Source: Bacteroidales bacterium
Lineage (GTDB): Bacteria; Bacteroidota; Bacteroidia; Bacteroidales; Tenuifilaceae
Direction of reading: 5' to 3'
Assembly: GCA_013376985.1 (NCBI GenBank)
Contig: JACABB010000022.1
Coordinates: 1-64,000, forward strand
Length of the DNA: 64,000 nt
Below are positions 55,273-64,000 of the stretch, piece by piece. Position 1 is the first letter of the stretch. The number at the start of each line of letters is the position of its first letter. The notes beneath the pieces are model-generated. The model saw only the letters and a list, made by a program, of their open reading frames with translations. It ran no database searches and was not told where the DNA came from. The position numbers and the translations under genes were made by a program.

Positions 55273-55496
55273 AACGTGAGTTCGATATAAAAAATGTGAT
55301 AATGTGTTTACTTACAGAGATATATAATTGCTTAGTATGATGTGGATGGTTGGAATGATGGAATAATGGATAACATGGGGTTAGATTTTTGCTTCTTTCT
55401 TCCATTTTTCCATTATTCTAGCACTCCATTGTTTCAAATGAAATAATTTGACTGATACACAGATTAATACATTGTTTATTACACCGAACTGACGTT
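55273..55496. mobile_element. MITE-like element with IS982-type ends
   Basis: 224 bp with terminal repeats AACGTGAGTTCGA (55273-55285) and CCGAACTGACGTT (55484-55496): the left is identical to the IS982-family element's left end and the right differs at two of 13 positions. It is flanked on both sides by AAAT, as is the full element at 18896. The bases just inside the right end (TTATTACA) also resemble the IS right end. No transposase is encoded. The interior has imperfect inverted repeats (TGGAATGATGGAATAATGG and TTCCATTATTCTAGCACTCC). It is best read as a non-autonomous MITE mobilised by the IS982-type transposase. Confidence 0.75.
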
Positions 55497-55766
55497 AAAT
55501 AGATATTTCCTGTTTTCCCAGAAGTCAATTTTATTAATTATTCGTTGTTGGAGTATAGTAAGCAAATGATAAAAACCTGATGGTGATATTCAATAAATAA
55601 TTTCTAGGGTTAACTATTTAAGAACAAATGCTTTAAAAACGAAGAATATATTAACTCATTGCATTAATTGGAACATGTCTAATCAATACTCATCCTATTA
55701 TTTCTAATACTAATCAATAGTTATAAAATAATTAATAAATTGATGATAACTAATGTAAAACTCGTA

Positions 55767-55774
55767 TAAATTTG
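55767..55774 (+). promoter_or_regulatory. -7 box of kup
   Basis: TAAATTTG, an exact TAnnTTTG match, 25 bases before the ATG at 55799. The ATG at 55772, an alternative in-frame start, overlaps this box, which argues against it. A TTG lies 24 bases upstream, longer than the usual spacer. Confidence 0.45.
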
Positions 55775-55798
55775 CACGTTATTTTTTACACATTTTTT

Positions 55799-57739
55799 AT
55801 GGAAATAGGCGAGAATCAAAAGTTTTACAAAAAACTCTCTTTAGCGGGTATTATTATTACATTAGGTATTGTGTATGGGGATATTGGAACTTCCCCGTTA
55901 TATGTAATGAAAGCAATTATTGGTGAGGGTATAAGAGATTCTTCTTTGGTTATTGGTGCAATTTCCTGTATTATTTGGACTCTAACCTTACAAACTACAG
56001 TAAAATATGTTTGGATTACTTTAAGAGCGGATAATAAGGGAGAGGGCGGAATTCTTGCATTATTTGCATTACTCAGGAAAAAAAGACGATTTGTATATAT
56101 TGTTGCAATGATTGGAGCATCAACGCTTTTGGCTGATGGTGTTATAACCCCTTCCATAACAGTTGTTTCTGCTGTTGAGGGTTTAAATATTCTAAATCCA
56201 AATATATCGGTAATTCCAATTGTACTTATGATTCTTACCTTTATATTTCTATTACAGCAATTTGGAACTGAGTTTATAGGTAAATCATTTGGACCAATTA
56301 TGGTTTTATGGTTTCTGACCTTGGCAATTTTGGGATTCAGCCAATTGATTTTCTTCCCCAAGATTTTAACCGCTTTTAACCCATACTATGCTATTAAACT
56401 TCTTGTTGAGCATCCAGGCGGAATTTTAATTTTAGGTGCTGTTTTCCTTTGTACAACTGGAGCTGAGGCAATGTATTCCGATTTGGGTCATTGTGGATTA
56501 ATGAATATTAGAATAAGTTGGATTTTTGTTAAAGCATCTCTTATATTAAACTACCTAGGTCAAGGTGCGTGGGTAATAATGAATAGCGATAAGGCATCAT
56601 TACCTAATCCATTCTTTGCTATAATGCCTCAGTGGTTTATACTTCCTGGGGTATTGCTTGCAACTGCTGCCGCAATAATTGCAAGTCAGGCATTAATATC
56701 TGGCTCATATACAATTGTTAGTGAGGCAATAACCTTAAACCTTTGGCCTAAAGTACGAATTAAGTATCCAAGTCGTTTAAAGGGTCAAATGTATGTTCCA
56801 AGCGTAAACTGGTTACTGTTTTTTTCTTGCACCTTTGTAGTTATTTTCTTCCAGAGCTCTTCAAACATGGAGGCTGCATATGGATTATCAATTACACTTA
56901 CAATGCTTATGACCAGCATTCTCATGCTTGGTTACTTGCAAATTAAAAGGGTTTCAGTACCTATGATAATCCTTTTTGTTATTACCTATGCTTGCATTGA
57001 AGGTACTTTCTTATACGCCAACCTTCACAAATTCAATAAAGGAGGATGGTTTACATTGCTTCTAGCGGGTATTATCTTTTTTGTAATGTTTATTTGGAAT
57101 CGTGGACGATTAACTAAAAAGCAATTTACTCAGTTTTATCCAATTTCGGACTTTACAGATCTTTTTAAAGATGTACAAAAGGATAATACCTTGCCAAGGT
57201 ATGCTACAAATCTGGTTTATATAACTCGTGCAGAGCAATCAACAGATGTTGAGAGAAAGGTCATCTACTCAATATTTAATAAACAGCCCAAAAGAGCAGA
57301 TAGATACTGGTTTTTACATATTAATATTACTGATGAGCCATATACAAAGGAATATAAAGTTAGACCATTGATTGCGGATGTATTATATCGAATAGATTTT
57401 AATATTGGCTTTAAGGTAAACCCGAGAATAAATAGATTTTTTAACCATGTTATTTCCGATTTGGTTAAAAACGGGGAGGTAGATATTACAAGTAAGTATT
57501 ATTCTTTAGCCAAGCATAACGTACCAGGAGATTTTAGATTTATTATAATAGATCGCGTTCTTACAGTTGATACAGAGTTATCTACATATGATCGATTTAT
57601 TATGAATGCCTATGATGTGGTAAAAAAATTCTCGATGAATAGCGTTAATGCTTATGGTCTTGATACTTCGAATGTAATGATTGAACAGGTTCCCCTTGGG
57701 ATTGTTCCATTAACCGAGAATGGATTTAAGCGACTGTAA
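55799..57739 (+). CDS. kup: Low-affinity potassium transporter Kup
   Basis: 646 residues from the ATG at 55799. About twelve membrane helices follow the diagnostic GIVYGDIGTSPLYV near the N-terminus. Other landmarks are TLQTTVKYVWITLRADNKGEGGILALFALL and GAEAMYSDLGH, and a cytoplasmic C-terminal domain with RADRYWFLHINITDEPY-type sequence. Takes up K+ by H+ symport. The preceding intergenic space contains the MITE-like element about 300 bp upstream. Confidence 0.95.
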   Translation: MEIGENQKFYKKLSLAGIIITLGIVYGDIGTSPLYVMKAIIGEGIRDSSLVIGAISCIIWTLTLQTTVKYVWITLRADNKGEGGILALFALLRKKRRFVYIVAMIGASTLLADGVITPSITVVSAVEGLNILNPNISVIPIVLMILTFIFLLQQFGTEFIGKSFGPIMVLWFLTLAILGFSQLIFFPKILTAFNPYYAIKLLVEHPGGILILGAVFLCTTGAEAMYSDLGHCGLMNIRISWIFVKASLILNYLGQGAWVIMNSDKASLPNPFFAIMPQWFILPGVLLATAAAIIASQALISGSYTIVSEAITLNLWPKVRIKYPSRLKGQMYVPSVNWLLFFSCTFVVIFFQSSSNMEAAYGLSITLTMLMTSILMLGYLQIKRVSVPMIILFVITYACIEGTFLYANLHKFNKGGWFTLLLAGIIFFVMFIWNRGRLTKKQFTQFYPISDFTDLFKDVQKDNTLPRYATNLVYITRAEQSTDVERKVIYSIFNKQPKRADRYWFLHINITDEPYTKEYKVRPLIADVLYRIDFNIGFKVNPRINRFFNHVISDLVKNGEVDITSKYYSLAKHNVPGDFRFIIIDRVLTVDTELSTYDRFIMNAYDVVKKFSMNSVNAYGLDTSNVMIEQVPLGIVPLTENGFKRL

Positions 57740-57761
57740 ATGAATATTTTAAAATATTATT

Positions 57762-57795
57762 ACAAAAGGGATAACCTAAACGTTATCCCTTTTGT
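57762..57795 (+). terminator. Terminator after kup
   Basis: ACAAAAGGGATAAC (57762-57775) and GTTATCCCTTTTGT (57782-57795), a perfect 14-bp stem with a six-base loop, 22 bp after the stop. It ends in TTTTGT on the plus strand. Confidence 0.88.
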
Positions 57796-57926
57796 CTAAT
57801 TAAACATTTCTCTTATATTAGCATTGAGTTAATCGTATCCTTTTTTAAGATTCTTGCGATAAAAAACAGATAATTTGTAACTTAGAAGATAATTATATCG
57901 TCTTGTTGAGTATAAAACTATAAACT

Positions 57927-60350
57927 ATGATTTTAAATATACTTAAACATAGCCTGCGTGCTTTGAATAGACAGAAAGGCTACGTTTTTATTAACATTGT
58001 GGGTTTATCAATTGGTATTGCTTGTAGTTTAATAATAACCCTTTTTATTGCTAACGAGCTTAGTTTCGACCAATTTAACGAGAAGAAAGATAGAATATAT
58101 CAGCTTGTACTTAACGGAAAAATTGGAGGGCAAGAGATGAACGCATCGAGTACATGCGCGCCCATTGGCCCTACTATGCTTAAAGAACTCCCGGAAGTTG
58201 AGGATATTAATAGAATCAATACATGGGGAGAGACAATTGTAAAATACAATGATAAGAGTTTTACGGAAAATGCATTTATTGAATCGGATTCATCTTTTTT
58301 TAATATTTTCTCAATCCCTTTATTAAGTGGCGATAAGAAATCTGTCTTAAATGCTCCTCATAAATTAGTGCTTTCTAAATCAACTTCAAATAAAATTTTT
58401 GGCAAAGAAGATCCTATTGGTAAAGCATTAAAAATTGGGACGGATTCAATTTTATATACTGTTACTGGGGTAATGGTTGATTTCCCAAAAAATTCTCATC
58501 TTGATGCTAATATGATAGGTTCATTTGTTACAAATGGTAGAGCAAATGATAGCCAGTGGACTTCGAATAGTTTTGGAACCTATGTCCTTTTAAAACCACA
58601 TTCGGATCCAAAACAGGTTGACACTAAACTTATTGGGTTAATTAAAAAATATGTTGGCGCAGAAATTCAGAAATATCTTGGGATTACACTTGAAGATTTT
58701 TTTTCAAAAGGCAATAAATACAGGATGTATTTGCAACCATTAACGGCTATTCACCTAAATCCTGCCATTCAACAAGAGTCAAAAGCGCCGAATGATCCAA
58801 AATATTTACTAATATTTGGAAGCATTGCATTTCTTATAATTTTAATTGCATCAATAAACTTTATGAACCTCTCAACTGCTCAATCATCACGAAGAGCCAA
58901 AGAGGTAGGAATAAAAAAGGTAAGTGGTTCATCCAGAGGGATGCTAATATGGCAATTTATCTCAGAATCAATTATTCTAACCTTTATTTCTTTAATATTT
59001 GCCATTTTAATAATTAAATTCTCCTTGCCTTTTTTCAATAACCTTTTGCAAACTAGTCTTGAACTGAATTTTTTTGATAGTTGGGTTGTTGTTCCCTCAC
59101 TGATTCTTTTATCAGTCTTTGTAGGGTTATTAGCAGGTAGTTACCCGGCTTTTTATCTATCGTCGTTTAGTCCATATGTTGTCCTTAAAGGAGCCCTAAG
59201 AAACAGTATGAAGAATGGGAAACTTAGGAGTGTTTTAGTAATCCTTCAATTCACAATATCAATAATTCTTATTATTGGTTCAACAATTATGTTTCACCAA
59301 ATAAATTATATGGTGAATAAAAATTTAGGATTTAATAAAGAACAATTAATAGTTATTAGCCGTGCTGAAGCAATTGGCAATCGTGTAAAAGCATTTAAGG
59401 AGTCAATAGGTAGGATACCTGGTGTGATGAAAATATCGGCATCAACTGCCGTTCCCGGTCACAATAATAACAATAATGGATATATGATGGAGGGTAGAGG
59501 TGGCGAAACATACCTGCTTCAAACTGCTTGGGTTGATTATGATTTTTTCGAAACTTATGATATAAAGTTGAGTTCAGGTAGAAATTTTGATGAATCTCAT
59601 GCTACCGACAAAAATGCCTGTTTGGTTAATGAACGTGCAGTGAAAAAATTTGATATAAACACACCATTAGCTGCAAGAATTATAAATCCAAGCAATGATC
59701 CCAGTAAACCAGATTATTTGCCAATTATTGGCGTAGTTAGTGATTTCCATTTTGAGTCGCTTCGCAACGAAGTTGGACCATATCTTTTCAAGTTTAAAAA
59801 GGAAGATAATAATTGGGGGTACTTAAGTATTCGCTTATCAAGCAGTGCATCTAGTAATACGATTAAGGAGATAGAAAAAGTCTGGAAGGATTTCACTTTT
59901 AATGATCCGCTACAGTATTTCTTTATGGATAAAGATTTTGAACGTTTATATAGGGAAGAGAAGCAAAGTGCAACACTTTCAGTTCTCTTTACTTTTTTAA
60001 CAATTCTAATTGCTTCACTTGGTCTGTTTGGTTTAACCTCATTTACTATTGAGCAACGTACAAAGGAAATGGGTGTTCGTAAAGCAATGGGCGCAACAGT
60101 ATCAAGTTTATTTTTCTTAATTTCCAAGGAGATTATTGTTCTTGTAAGTATATCTACACTAATTGCTTGGCCAATTATATATTTTATATCAAAGAATTGG
60201 TTGCAAAATTATTACTATAGGATTGATTTGCCGATATTTGACTTTATTTTAGGGTTTATTATTGCAATAACAATTGCATTAATCACCATTAGTTATCGTA
60301 CAGTAAAATCTGCCATGGTAAATCCTTCAGAATCATTGAGATATGAGTAG
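57927..60350 (+). CDS. ABC transporter permease, MacB/FtsX type
   Basis: 807 residues, the duplicated layout usual in Bacteroidota: TM helix near 18-42, a periplasmic MacB-like domain, a block of TM helices near 285-450, a second periplasmic domain, and a final three-helix FtsX block (about 685-800). The consensus phrases NIVGLSIGIACSLIITLFI and RAKEVGIKKVSGSSRG and RTKEMGVRKAMGATV are visible. It normally needs an ATPase subunit; no such gene is beside it here. Likely role is export of lipids, peptides or stress compounds. Confidence 0.9.
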   Translation: MILNILKHSLRALNRQKGYVFINIVGLSIGIACSLIITLFIANELSFDQFNEKKDRIYQLVLNGKIGGQEMNASSTCAPIGPTMLKELPEVEDINRINTWGETIVKYNDKSFTENAFIESDSSFFNIFSIPLLSGDKKSVLNAPHKLVLSKSTSNKIFGKEDPIGKALKIGTDSILYTVTGVMVDFPKNSHLDANMIGSFVTNGRANDSQWTSNSFGTYVLLKPHSDPKQVDTKLIGLIKKYVGAEIQKYLGITLEDFFSKGNKYRMYLQPLTAIHLNPAIQQESKAPNDPKYLLIFGSIAFLIILIASINFMNLSTAQSSRRAKEVGIKKVSGSSRGMLIWQFISESIILTFISLIFAILIIKFSLPFFNNLLQTSLELNFFDSWVVVPSLILLSVFVGLLAGSYPAFYLSSFSPYVVLKGALRNSMKNGKLRSVLVILQFTISIILIIGSTIMFHQINYMVNKNLGFNKEQLIVISRAEAIGNRVKAFKESIGRIPGVMKISASTAVPGHNNNNNGYMMEGRGGETYLLQTAWVDYDFFETYDIKLSSGRNFDESHATDKNACLVNERAVKKFDINTPLAARIINPSNDPSKPDYLPIIGVVSDFHFESLRNEVGPYLFKFKKEDNNWGYLSIRLSSSASSNTIKEIEKVWKDFTFNDPLQYFFMDKDFERLYREEKQSATLSVLFTFLTILIASLGLFGLTSFTIEQRTKEMGVRKAMGATVSSLFFLISKEIIVLVSISTLIAWPIIYFISKNWLQNYYYRIDLPIFDFILGFIIAITIALITISYRTVKSAMVNPSESLRYE

Positions 60351-60551
60351 CTATGAGTTTGTCGGATATTTATGTTATAATGAAATTTTAAAAATTAATG
60401 ATAATTTATAGTTTTTAATGTGCTGGTATGTTCCTAATATAACAAGCCTTATAAATTTCGATCAATTTTTAATGTATTTTAAGTTAAGATATAGGTTATT
60501 TTTTGTAAACTTGTGCGAGTTTATTTGATAATCGTTCAAAAAACAGACAAA

Positions 60552-60920
60552 ATGGAGCGTGGAAGATTTATTTATTACCGTGAGAAAGAAATCTATTTCA
60601 TTGATTATTCAAATATAATGCAGGAGGTAGAATTTCTTGAGGCGATAAAAAGCACTAATGTTTTTAGAGAAAAAGTCAAAGCATCTGGGAAGATAGATTT
60701 GCTGATGCTGGTTGATGTAACTAATAGTTATGTATTTGGAGGAGTTTTTGCTGAGATAAAAAAATCTGCAAAATCAACCCAGAGCATTACAAAAAAAACA
60801 GCAGTTGTAGGTGTTAGCGGTGCAAAAAAAACATTTTTGGATATCGTAAATGTATTTACATCGTTAAATGTAAAACCATTCAATAATATAGAGGAGGCTA
60901 AGGATTGGCTTGTTAAATAG
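60552..60920 (+). CDS. STAS/SpoIIAA-like small protein
   Basis: 122 residues from the ATG at 60552; an alternative GTG at 60513 falls on a possible -7 box (TAAACTTG, 60506-60513) and is therefore disfavoured. Alternating beta and alpha pattern with IDLLMLVDVTNSYV, KTAVVGVSGAKKTFLDIVNVF and the end NIEEAKDWLVK resembles the SpoIIAA-like/STAS fold found in stand-alone proteins. Function unknown. Confidence 0.7.
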   Translation: MERGRFIYYREKEIYFIDYSNIMQEVEFLEAIKSTNVFREKVKASGKIDLLMLVDVTNSYVFGGVFAEIKKSAKSTQSITKKTAVVGVSGAKKTFLDIVNVFTSLNVKPFNNIEEAKDWLVK

Positions 60921-61059
60921 TTGATTTTTTTTGTTGTCCCTTAATCAGAAATTTTATTGGAATTAGCTTATAATCCTTATTTGGGGTTATCTTCTTAATT
61001 TGAATTTAATTTTGTATGTATTAACTTTTGATTTATAACACATTCGTATTTTATCAAAG

Positions 61060-61095
61060 GAAGAGGGTTTAGCACAAAGCAAACCCTCTTCTTTT
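61060..61095. terminator. Bidirectional terminator between STAS-like gene and C69 peptidase gene
   Basis: GAAGAGGGTTT (61060-61070) and AAACCCTCTTC (61081-61091) form an 11-bp stem with a ten-base loop, followed by TTTT on the plus strand and an AT-rich flank on the minus strand. Between convergent genes. Confidence 0.85.
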
Positions 61096-61118
61096 GATGA
61101 TATAAAAAAAGTAAGATG

Positions 61119-62858
61119 TTATTTTTTTACTTCTGGCACTAAAAGTTTATCACCAGTTTGATCTATAACAGATTTTTTCCAAGAATCGGGATAACCTGGT
61201 TGTGATGGTGATACTGGGAATCCCCATGTATTATAGATGAACTTGCCATCTTTTTCCTTTTTAACGTTTCCATCAATATATTTTACAAGTAACCAATCAC
61301 TAAGTTCCTGCCAGCGTTTGACTGTATAGTTAGCCATGTTTACAGAGTAATCAGTAAGAAATTCGTTAGCAATCTGTGGGTTGGTTTCCCATAGTTTTTG
61401 AGCAGCAGCATCTATTGCTGGCGTATAAGCTGCAAACTTTGTTTCCAACTCGCTTTGTACCTTTTTTATATCCTGAATAATAAGATCGTACCTCATGTAT
61501 GCAAAATTTGCGACCCTATTGAATACCCAAAATGCTGATGTTGGCGAATAGGTCAACATATTTCCATTACCTTCAGCGTAAGTTTCGGGAACATGATTAA
61601 TTGAACAATAAATTGGAACGTAAACGGTAGATGCTGCATCATCAACGCCAAACCAAAAAATACCTCCAATTGGGTTGGGAAGCCAATTACGCATTTGGGC
61701 GATAAACGAAAATCCCGTTTGCTGAGTAGCCGTAGTGCGTTCATTTAGGTAGGTTTTACCATTATAACTCCATGTCATCGGCCTCCAGCGGTATGGTGCA
61801 TGATTAGGTCCAGCTCCAATATCTTTACTCATATCAAGTTCTGTTCCTTCAAGATGATCGCGCTTAAACGCTTGAAGATCCTGTGGCGTTAACTTCCTAT
61901 TGGGCTTAATATATAAAGGCATACGGTTTTTCAAATTTTTACCAGTGACATAATCCCAATAAACCTTCATATCATCATTAATATGGTTGAAGAATGCCCA
62001 AACACGCATCTCGCTGAAACGTGCTGCGTCAAAGGTCAATGGAGCATATGTATCACTGAAACTGAAATCTTCATCCTTACCATTATAGTAGCCTTTTGTT
62101 TTTGCATAGGTTATAACATCCTGAGCGTATACTATCTCAACTTCTGGATTGAAAATTTGAGATAGATTTTTGCTGCTAATTGAATTCTTACCATTTTCAA
62201 GAGGGAAAGTTGTTATTCTGGCTTGGTTTGCATGTGATGAGACATATCCATTTGGGATGCGAATTGCAACCCAAACTGCGCCTCTATCAATATTAATTGA
62301 ATTCTGTGAATCCTTGTCAGTAGCCATATTGGTTCTTTTAGCAATCATCTCGAAAATCCATACCTCGTTGGGATCTCCAACGGAAAAAGATTCGCCAGTA
62401 CTTGCATAGCCGTATTTTTCAACGAGTTCAGCCATTACTTTTATTGCTTCACGCGCAGTCTTTGAACGTTGAAGGGCTAAGAACATCAAGCTACCATAAT
62501 CAACAATTGCGGTGGAATCGATTAACTCGTGGCGACCGGTAAAAGTTGTTTCACCAACTGCAACCTGATACTCGTTCATGAAACCAATAACCTGATATGT
62601 TTCAGTGGCTTGTGGAATTTGCCCTAAAGGTTTATTTGTACCTCTGTCATATAGAGTTATCATAGTTCCTACAGGCCAAGTGCCCCTAGGGCGAAAGTAG
62701 AGTTCACCATAACGGATATGAGAATCGGCAGCATAGCTAACCATGGTGGAACCATCAGTTGTTGCGCCTTTGGTTACTAGATAATTGGTACATGCTTTTG
62801 AATCCAATGAAATTACAATAAACAATAGAAATAGGAGAGAGGTTATCAGTCTATTCAT
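61119..62858 (-). CDS. Secreted C69-family dipeptidase
   Basis: 579 residues. The signal peptide ends SKA, and cleavage would expose Cys23 (CTNYLVTKGATTDGSTMVSY) as the nucleophile, as in C69 Ntn hydrolases. The QVAVGETTFTGR and REAIKVMAELVEKYGYASTGESFSVGDPNEVWIFE phrases are typical. It cleaves dipeptides in the periplasm or outside. Full length for the secreted branch. Same fold superfamily as the choloylglycine-type gene at 16627. Confidence 0.9.
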   Translation of the reverse strand: MNRLITSLLFLLFIVISLDSKACTNYLVTKGATTDGSTMVSYAADSHIRYGELYFRPRGTWPVGTMITLYDRGTNKPLGQIPQATETYQVIGFMNEYQVAVGETTFTGRHELIDSTAIVDYGSLMFLALQRSKTAREAIKVMAELVEKYGYASTGESFSVGDPNEVWIFEMIAKRTNMATDKDSQNSINIDRGAVWVAIRIPNGYVSSHANQARITTFPLENGKNSISSKNLSQIFNPEVEIVYAQDVITYAKTKGYYNGKDEDFSFSDTYAPLTFDAARFSEMRVWAFFNHINDDMKVYWDYVTGKNLKNRMPLYIKPNRKLTPQDLQAFKRDHLEGTELDMSKDIGAGPNHAPYRWRPMTWSYNGKTYLNERTTATQQTGFSFIAQMRNWLPNPIGGIFWFGVDDAASTVYVPIYCSINHVPETYAEGNGNMLTYSPTSAFWVFNRVANFAYMRYDLIIQDIKKVQSELETKFAAYTPAIDAAAQKLWETNPQIANEFLTDYSVNMANYTVKRWQELSDWLLVKYIDGNVKKEKDGKFIYNTWGFPVSPSQPGYPDSWKKSVIDQTGDKLLVPEVKK

Positions 62859-62942
62859 AAGTTTTGATTTATGTGTTTGGGTAAAAATAACTATAATATT
62901 TAATTGATTAGAGGTTTATGAATAATCATCAATTTTTTGGTG

Positions 62943-64000
62943 TTAGTCAAAATCGATCACCAGTATTTCGGGTCTATTACCTAATCTTATAGGTGGCCCC
63001 CAAGTACCATAACCATTTGAGACAATAAAATGGGTATTTCCAATTTTTTTGTAACCACTACTTAGTTCATATATGGCATTGGTAATATAGTTGAATGGCC
63101 AAAGTTGACCATGATGCGTATGTCCTGATATCTGAAGATCAATTCCATTTTTGGCAGATTCGTTTAGTTTGAATGGTTGGTGATCCAGTAGTATAATAGG
63201 TTTGCTTTTATCTACATTTTCAATTAGTTCGCTAATGCTCTTCCGCTGTTTTCCAGTTGTATAGTTGGATTGGCGATCATCTCTACCTACTATATAAAAC
63301 GAACTATCGATTAGCACAGTGCTATCCCTTAAAACGATTATACCATGTGAACGGAGATATGCTAGTTTTGGCTCAACGCCGCCAAAATATTCATGATTTC
63401 CGGGTATGGCAAACACTCCTAACCGAGATTTTATTTTTTCGAAATATCGGCCCAAACCATTATTTACAACAGGAGCTATATCTTCATCAAAAACATCTCC
63501 AGCAAAGAGTACTATGTCAGGGTTTTGTTTATTTATTAAGTTAACTAAATGCTCCAATCTATTAGTCGAAATCAATGTGCCAAGGTGGATATCTGAAACG
63601 GCAACAATTCGAGTTTTATTTGTTTTTTCGAATGTTTTTTCGAATTTCAATTTAAAGTTACTAACTCTAGGGAATCTAGCGTTTATATAACCCGAAAGCA
63701 AAATTAGCGATGCAACAGTATATACAGATATTATCACCCATTTTTTGTATAGTGGATTTAATTTAAAATCTAGGTAAGGTGTGAATTCAATGTAATGATT
63801 AAGAACCTTAAATATGGTTACTAAAAGGAAGAGCAAGATTAGGTATAGCATAGCACCCATCCAGAAGGAACCAATTTTCACCATAAAAATGGAGAATGAC
63901 GAGTTGTAAACTCTTTCAAGAATTCTTCCTAATGGATAAGCAAGTACAACAAACCAGAATGCTAAGTTCAGAATTAGATTTTTTGGAAATACATCACCAA
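62943..64000 (-). CDS. Membrane metallophosphoesterase, 5' end beyond the window
   Basis: The frame stays open to the right edge, so the gene is partial; the ATG at 63884 is internal. Upstream of it the frame encodes a further hydrophobic segment (NLILNLAFWFVVLAYPLG). The N-terminal part is thus several membrane helices, followed by a calcineurin-type phosphoesterase domain: AVSDIHLGT, FAGDVFDE, PGNHEYFGG, LLDHQP and SGHTHHGQLWP give the full metal site. Resembles YkuE/YaeI-type phosphoesterases. The substrate is unknown. Confidence 0.88.
   Translation of the reverse strand, partial: GDVFPKNLILNLAFWFVVLAYPLGRILERVYNSSFSIFMVKIGSFWMGAMLYLILLFLLVTIFKVLNHYIEFTPYLDFKLNPLYKKWVIISVYTVASLILLSGYINARFPRVSNFKLKFEKTFEKTNKTRIVAVSDIHLGTLISTNRLEHLVNLINKQNPDIVLFAGDVFDEDIAPVVNNGLGRYFEKIKSRLGVFAIPGNHEYFGGVEPKLAYLRSHGIIVLRDSTVLIDSSFYIVGRDDRQSNYTTGKQRKSISELIENVDKSKPIILLDHQPFKLNESAKNGIDLQISGHTHHGQLWPFNYITNAIYELSSGYKKIGNTHFIVSNGYGTWGPPIRLGNRPEILVIDFD

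Larger units (their letters stand above)
55146..55798. other. Long intergenic region with MITE-like element
   Basis: 650 bp without a gene on either strand. The main feature is the element at 55273-55496. The rest is AT-rich and carries the kup promoter near 55767. No tRNA or ORF of note. Confidence 0.5.

Noticed and set aside
55825-56361. 178-codon minus-strand ORF opposite kup
   Set aside because: Antisense to highly conserved Kup helices; no family resemblance.

Overview
The window is an AT-rich chromosomal segment from a member of the Bacteroidota, most likely a Bacteroidales-type organism. The evidence is: TAnnTTTG-type promoter hexamers instead of Shine-Dalgarno sequences, many Cys-anchored lipoproteins, a PEGA/FISUMP surface protein, the 609/596/179/348-residue ilvD-ilvB-ilvN-ilvC order, a DUF349 protein, an nrnA gene followed by GldI-like FKBP lipoproteins, a two-TM/MacB-type permease of about 800 residues, and the palindromic intergenic repeats common in that phylum. 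I cannot name a genus from the sequence. No rRNA, tRNA or CRISPR array was recognised.

Layout. 1-4.4 kb is repeat-rich accessory DNA: two ~400 bp imperfect direct repeats flank a small lipoprotein/two-TM gene pair, followed by a palindrome array and a five-PEGA/FISUMP secreted protein. 4.7-14 kb holds the two subunits of an AddAB-type recombination nuclease (addA-like and addB-like), separated by a TlpA-like thioredoxin lipoprotein and a YhcC-type radical SAM gene. 14.5-18.6 kb has a potassium-channel-like protein with a very regular 12-residue beta-helix repeat, a secreted choloylglycine-hydrolase-family Ntn hydrolase and an orphan lipoprotein. 18.9-23.8 kb is an accessory island: an intact IS982-family element, a RelE/ParE toxin with its antitoxin, a DUF6338 membrane protein overlapping a small proline-rich ORF, a decayed duplicate of a HAD phosphatase gene, a MntA/HepT module, then the intact HAD gene.

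24-64 kb is mostly core genome. ilvDBNC (minus strand) makes the common branched-chain amino-acid intermediates. Then come a helical-repeat protein, trmD, DUF349-pyrG, yidC, a biotin-dependent carboxyltransferase subunit, ribH, a TPR membrane protein, recF with a DciA-like gene, a pyrimidine-dimer glycosylase homologue, a cysteine hydrolase, a QueG-like Fe-S protein, ndk, and nrnA followed by four consecutive FKBP-type lipoproteins. After these lie a RsmI-family methyltransferase, a BASS-type transporter, a PhnP-like metallohydrolase, an MFS transporter, a chemoreceptor, kup, a MacB-like permease, a STAS/SpoIIAA-like protein, a C69 dipeptidase and a metallophosphoesterase that runs off the right edge.

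The most unusual items are the 12-residue-repeat channel, a 224-bp MITE-like element at 55.3 kb with ends matching the IS982 element at 18.9 kb, the four-gene FKBP lipoprotein cluster with seven FKBP-like domains, the DUF6338/proline-rich overlap, the HAD gene remnant bordering a HEPN/MNT module, and several dispersed palindromic repeat families.
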